From assembly GCA_964587755.1 (NCBI GenBank), contig CAZPMC010000035.1, positions 1 to 25,455 on the forward strand: a stretch of DNA of 25,455 nt. The letters run 5' to 3'. The translations under genes were made by a program, and so were the position numbers. How positions within the stretch are numbered: the first letter of the stretch is position 1; every line of letters begins with the position of its first letter. The stretch comes from CAZPMC01 sp964587755 (GTDB lineage: Bacteria > Bacillota > Clostridia > Acetivibrionales > DTU013). The notes beneath the pieces are model-generated. The model was not told the DNA's origin, made no database searches, and saw nothing but the letters and a program-made list of their open reading frames with translations. Positions 22,315-25,455 of the stretch are shown here, one piece after another.

Positions 22315-23780
22315 TTCTTCGCCCTCTCTTCAATTACTTTAAAATATAAATTCTCATACTTTTTCGCTGAAATGCTCCAGGAGAAATCTGATTGAAGCGC
22401 CCTGATGATTAATTTGTCCCATTCGACGGGTTTTTCGTTATATATGGCCAAAGCCCTGTCAATTGTATCAATCATTTCGTTTGAAGAAAAGTTTTTAAAC
22501 GAGAAGCCATTGCCAATTTCTTTATGCTCATCATAATCTATAATGGTTTCCGCCAGTCCTCCGGTCTCCCTGACTATAGGGACGGTTCCGTATCTTAGGC
22601 TTATTATCTGACCGAGACCGCATGGTTCAAAACGTGAAGGCATAAGGAACATGTCACTTCCTGCGTATATCAGCTTTGCAAGCTGCGGACTAAACCCGAT
22701 ATGAACAGCCATTTTATCCTTATACCTGTCAGCAAGGCGCCTGAATTGCTCTTGATAATAATCATCACCAGTACCGAGTAAAACAAATTGTATATTTCTA
22801 GCTAGCATCTCGTCAATCTTTTCAATAACCAAATTAAGGCCCTTTTGGCCGGACAGCCGGGATATAAGCCCGATTAAAGGAACGTCCCTCAAAGGTAAAC
22901 CTATTTTTTGTTGCAGGGCAGTTTTGTTTTCTTTTTTATCTATAAAGTTAGCAATTCCAAAGTTCTTAGCGATTTCTTTGTCCATTTCAGGATTGAATTC
23001 CTCGTAGCTGATTCCGTTTACTATACCATAAAGTTGCTCGGAACGTTTAGCAAGAAGTCCTTCCAGACGCTCCCCATACTCATGGGTCTGAATTTCCTTT
23101 GCATAGACAGAGCTTACTGTGCTGATTATATCCGAGTATACGATGCCTGCCTTCATAAAGTTAAACATGCCGTAAAACTCGCATTTTTCAGGAGTAAACA
23201 CCTCGTATCCTACATTTAGAAGCTTAACAACATAATTTGAAAAATTACCCTGATACTCAAGATTGTGAATTGTGAAAATTGTCGATACCTTTTTATAGAA
23301 TTCATCATTTTTATACGTTTCGTTTAACAAAAGAGAAATTGGTCCGGTATGCCAATCGTTACAATGAATAATGTCGGGCTTGAACCCTAGCTTTGGCAAC
23401 ATGTTAAGAACAGCCTTGCAAAAAAACACAAAGCGTTCCGCATCGTCAAAGTGTCCATAAATGCCCTCTCTGTCAAAATATCTATAACTATCAATAAAGT
23501 AAACCGGTAAACCTTTTGAGTTCTTTCGCTTTTTACATTTAATTTCCGTCTTTCTAACAACACAGGTCTCAATAAAGTTATCTATCTGAACAGGAAAATC
23601 TGTTACATATTCAAAGTCACCTTTAATAGATTTGTATTTTGGCATTACAAGCCGTACATCATGTCCAAGCTGAGCTAACTCCTTCGGCAACGATCCTGCA
23701 ACATCCCCCAACCCACCTGTCTTAGCAAAGGGGGACGCTTCTGCAGAAACATACAACACCTTCATTTTCTTAATTTTCAT
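22311..23780 (-). CDS. glgA: Glycogen synthase (ADP-glucose type, GT5)
   Basis: GlgA extends alpha-1,4-glucan chains from ADP-glucose. The 489-residue GT-B protein begins with SAEASPFAKTGGLGDVAGSLP, whose K20-TGG motif binds the sugar nucleotide, and has IIHCNDWHTGP, ISRLSGQKGLNLV and the C-terminal SRFEPCGLGQIISLRYGTVP segment with the catalytic glutamate. GAGAGGGTTTT precedes the ATG. No other glycogen gene lies in the window. Glycogen synthesis is common in spore-forming clostridia before sporulation. Confidence 0.96.
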   Translation of the reverse strand: MKIKKMKVLYVSAEASPFAKTGGLGDVAGSLPKELAQLGHDVRLVMPKYKSIKGDFEYVTDFPVQIDNFIETCVVRKTEIKCKKRKNSKGLPVYFIDSYRYFDREGIYGHFDDAERFVFFCKAVLNMLPKLGFKPDIIHCNDWHTGPISLLLNETYKNDEFYKKVSTIFTIHNLEYQGNFSNYVVKLLNVGYEVFTPEKCEFYGMFNFMKAGIVYSDIISTVSSVYAKEIQTHEYGERLEGLLAKRSEQLYGIVNGISYEEFNPEMDKEIAKNFGIANFIDKKENKTALQQKIGLPLRDVPLIGLISRLSGQKGLNLVIEKIDEMLARNIQFVLLGTGDDYYQEQFRRLADRYKDKMAVHIGFSPQLAKLIYAGSDMFLMPSRFEPCGLGQIISLRYGTVPIVRETGGLAETIIDYDEHKEIGNGFSFKNFSSNEMIDTIDRALAIYNEKPVEWDKLIIRALQSDFSWSISAKKYENLYFKVIEERAKK

Positions 23781-23812
23781 AAAACCCTCTCTTTCGTTGT
23801 CGAATCGGTTTT

Positions 23813-23871
23813 GGGAGATGGTTCTTTATTTTCGGGGACTATTTTCGGGGATATTTTCGGGGACGGTTCTC
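23813..23871. repeat. Degenerate repeat cluster between glgA and rocD
   Basis: GGGAGATGGTTCTT (23813-23826) is followed by three copies of TTTTCGGGGA (23829-23838, 23842-23851, 23854-23863); the last runs into GGGGACGGTTCTC (23859-23871). It lies in the glgA leader and just after the rocD stop. It looks like a partly duplicated and decayed form of the dispersed motif. Confidence 0.7.
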
Positions 23872-23888
23872 TACACTGTCAAAATCAA

Positions 23889-25085
23889 TTAAAGCACTTT
23901 TTTTATTTTCGCTAATGCCCAATCCAACTCCGATTTATAAATAGTCAATGGAGGCGTAAAACGTATTGTCTGCTCATGAGTCTCTTTACACAATATGCCT
24001 TCTTTCATAAGCTTCTCACATATTGTTCTGGCAGTACCATATTCCTTTTTAATTTCGACTCCTATCATTAAACCCTTTCCTCTAATTTCTTTAACAATAG
24101 TGCTATTTATATCAATTAAACATTTTTTGAAATATTCCCCTAATTCCATCGACCTCTCAGCTAACTTTTCATCTACCAGCACATCTATTGATGCCATACC
24201 CACCGCTGCTGCCAAAGGGTTCCCTCCAAATGTTGAACCATGATCTCCGGGTTTAAAAACATTCATTACATCATTGTTGGCCAATATTGCAGAAACAGGG
24301 TATACTCCGCCGCCTAAAGCCTTTCCGACAACAAGAATATCTGGCTTAGCATCCTCATATTGATATGCAAACATTTTGCCCGTTCTTCCAAATCCGGTCT
24401 GAATTTCATCCAAAATCAACAATATGTTATTTTCATATGAGATTTTTCTAATTTCTGAAAGGTAACCATCAGGTGGAACAACGACTCCACCCTCACCTTG
24501 GATGGGTTCAAGTAAAAATGCAATGGTTTTTTCGCTAATTGCACTTCTAAGAGCTTCTGTATTACCATATTCTATGATTTTGAATCCAGGGGTATATGGA
24601 CCAAACCCATATTTGTATTGTTCTTCAGAAGAAAAGCTAATTATTGTAATTGTACGCCCATGAAAATTATTACCGCAAACAATTATTTCTCCCTCATTTT
24701 GTGGTACTCCCTTTTTTGAATACCCCCACTTCCGAGCTGCCTTTACGGCTGTTTCTACTGCTTCTGAACCGGTGTTCATCGGCAATGCTTTTTCATATCC
24801 ACTTAGCTTACATAATTTTGCAAGAAACTCTCCCATTTGTGTGTTATGAAAAGCTCTTGATGTTATCGTTAACCTGTTTGATTGTTCAATTAATGCATTA
24901 ATAATCTTAGGGTGCCTATGTCCTTGGTTTAAAGCAGAATATGCAGAAAGCATATCTAAATACTTGTTGCCTTCAACGTCATAAACCCAAACTCCCTCGC
25001 CATAATCAATGGCTATAGGAAGAGGATTGTAATTTTTAGCACTCCAAGCTTCTGCATTTTGAATATAATCTGATGAATTTCTCAT
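23889..25085 (-). CDS. rocD: Ornithine aminotransferase
   Basis: RocD transfers the delta-amino group of ornithine to 2-oxoglutarate, giving glutamate semialdehyde, in arginine/proline interconversion. The 398-residue class III transaminase has MNTGSEAVETAVKAARKWGY, the FHGRTITIIS segment, LLILDEIQTGFGRTGK (PLP-ring aspartate near 226) and the PLP lysine K255 in LVVGKALGGGVYP, then GDHGSTFGGNPLA. The N-terminal YNPLPIAIDYGEGVWVYD favours ornithine-oxo-acid transaminase over ArgD. ATG 25085 was chosen because GAGG lies six bases upstream; a GTG ten codons earlier would bury it. Confidence 0.92.
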   Translation of the reverse strand: MRNSSDYIQNAEAWSAKNYNPLPIAIDYGEGVWVYDVEGNKYLDMLSAYSALNQGHRHPKIINALIEQSNRLTITSRAFHNTQMGEFLAKLCKLSGYEKALPMNTGSEAVETAVKAARKWGYSKKGVPQNEGEIIVCGNNFHGRTITIISFSSEEQYKYGFGPYTPGFKIIEYGNTEALRSAISEKTIAFLLEPIQGEGGVVVPPDGYLSEIRKISYENNILLILDEIQTGFGRTGKMFAYQYEDAKPDILVVGKALGGGVYPVSAILANNDVMNVFKPGDHGSTFGGNPLAAAVGMASIDVLVDEKLAERSMELGEYFKKCLIDINSTIVKEIRGKGLMIGVEIKKEYGTARTICEKLMKEGILCKETHEQTIRFTPPLTIYKSELDWALAKIKKVL

Positions 25086-25455
25086 TTTAAACCTCGATAT
25101 ACAATATTTTTTCACTTGATAGACTTATTATATTCTACAAGCTAATTGCTGGCAATACTGACTGGGGACGTTTCTTTATAATTTAAGCTATTAATCAGCT
25201 TTCAATCTTAGGTCTAGATACAGAAATATTAATTTGATACTGCAATTTGCTGCACAGATTTTCATTCACTTTGCTTTTTACATGCAAAAAGCCTAGCGCC
25301 AATACTACTAACAATGTAGAATGAGCTAGACTCCGCTTTTCTCATGTTTTTCGTTATTCAACTACCTATGCAATTTTTATCATGACGATATTCTATTAAA
25401 CAGTTTGATAACTTATCATTTCATCAAACATTCTTCTATAAATTTGTCCACCACT
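25086..25455. other. Intergenic region upstream of rocD, right window edge
   Basis: This 370-nt AT-rich stretch should hold the rocD promoter (on the minus strand), but I could not assign confident boxes. It carries a one-mismatch copy of the dispersed motif at 25164-25176 and a small hairpin (GCTTTTT pairing with AAAAAGC, about 25274-25293). Two short open tails enter from the right edge on the minus strand, ending at 25396 and 25416. Either could be the end of the next gene, but neither can be identified. Confidence 0.5.
25164..25176 (+). repeat. GGGGACGTTTCTT, one-mismatch copy of the dispersed motif
   Basis: Twelve of 13 bases match GGGGACGGTTCTT. It stands alone in the rocD upstream region about 80 nt before the ATG. 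Confidence 0.5.

Noticed and set aside
22575..22588. GGGACGGTTCC inside glgA, a partial match to the dispersed motif
   Set aside because: It encodes the conserved RYGTVPIVRETGG segment of glycogen synthases, so protein constraint explains it, and the match stops before the last bases.
25396..25455. Two open tails at the right edge (minus strand), one ending VVDKFIEECLMK and one ending EMISYQTV
   Set aside because: Twelve to nineteen codons cannot show which, if either, is the real end of a neighbouring gene.

Overview
The window is a gene-dense stretch of chromosome from a low-GC, Gram-positive, endospore-forming anaerobe of the class Clostridia. The full spoIIIA operon, spoVM, ylbJ and the asp23/amaP pair point there, and the gene order resembles the Ruminiclostridium/Acetivibrio group. 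That placement is inferred from gene content and order, not from a search. I saw no rRNA, tRNA, CRISPR array, phage gene or transposase gene.

Layout, left to right. Most genes are on the minus strand and so are transcribed right to left. (1) 1-3578: a housekeeping and envelope-stress block (asp23, amaP, a DUF2273 gene, nusB, xseA, xseB, and the 5' end of a polyprenyl diphosphate synthase gene). It is headed by a strong sigma-A-type promoter and has a terminator just after asp23. (2) 3582-8971: the complete eight-gene spoIIIAA-AH operon, which encodes the forespore-mother cell channel, with a sigma-E-like promoter at 9021-9050. (3) 9274-12789: lepB, a CD1247-type zinc-ribbon protein gene, efp, a ComFB-like gene, a short prepilin peptidase gene and a yqeG-type phosphatase gene. 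(4) 13029-15595, plus strand: a branched-chain aminotransferase gene and ylbJ. (5) 15588-19192, minus strand: a coiled-coil protein gene, coaD, rsmD and recG. (6) 19404-19752: rpmB, convergent with a 23-codon spoVM. (7) 19829-25085, minus strand: a membrane GAF-GGDEF diguanylate cyclase gene, nth, glgA and an ornithine aminotransferase gene.

The most unusual signal is a dispersed 13-bp motif, GGGGACRGTTCTT, with about thirteen copies across the window. Two intergenic copies belong to longer elements (9062-9262 and 14104-14221) with the same architecture: motif, long hairpin, conserved AT-rich spacer and the palindrome GGTGCCTGGCACC or a close variant. Other copies lie inside essential-type sporulation genes. 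Both spoIIIAF and ylbJ carry two tandem copies at an exact 21-bp period, which keeps the frame and adds short hydrophilic peptides; the tandem intergenic pair has a 19-bp period. A further copy lies in a transmembrane-helix codon stretch of spoIIIAF. This looks like a non-autonomous, REP/MITE-like repeat system that also invades coding sequence in frame-neutral form.

Other points of note are an rsmD gene that appears to start at ATT behind an ideal Shine-Dalgarno sequence, the tiny spoVM gene, and a prepilin peptidase that lacks nearly all of its N-terminal cysteine/methylase region.
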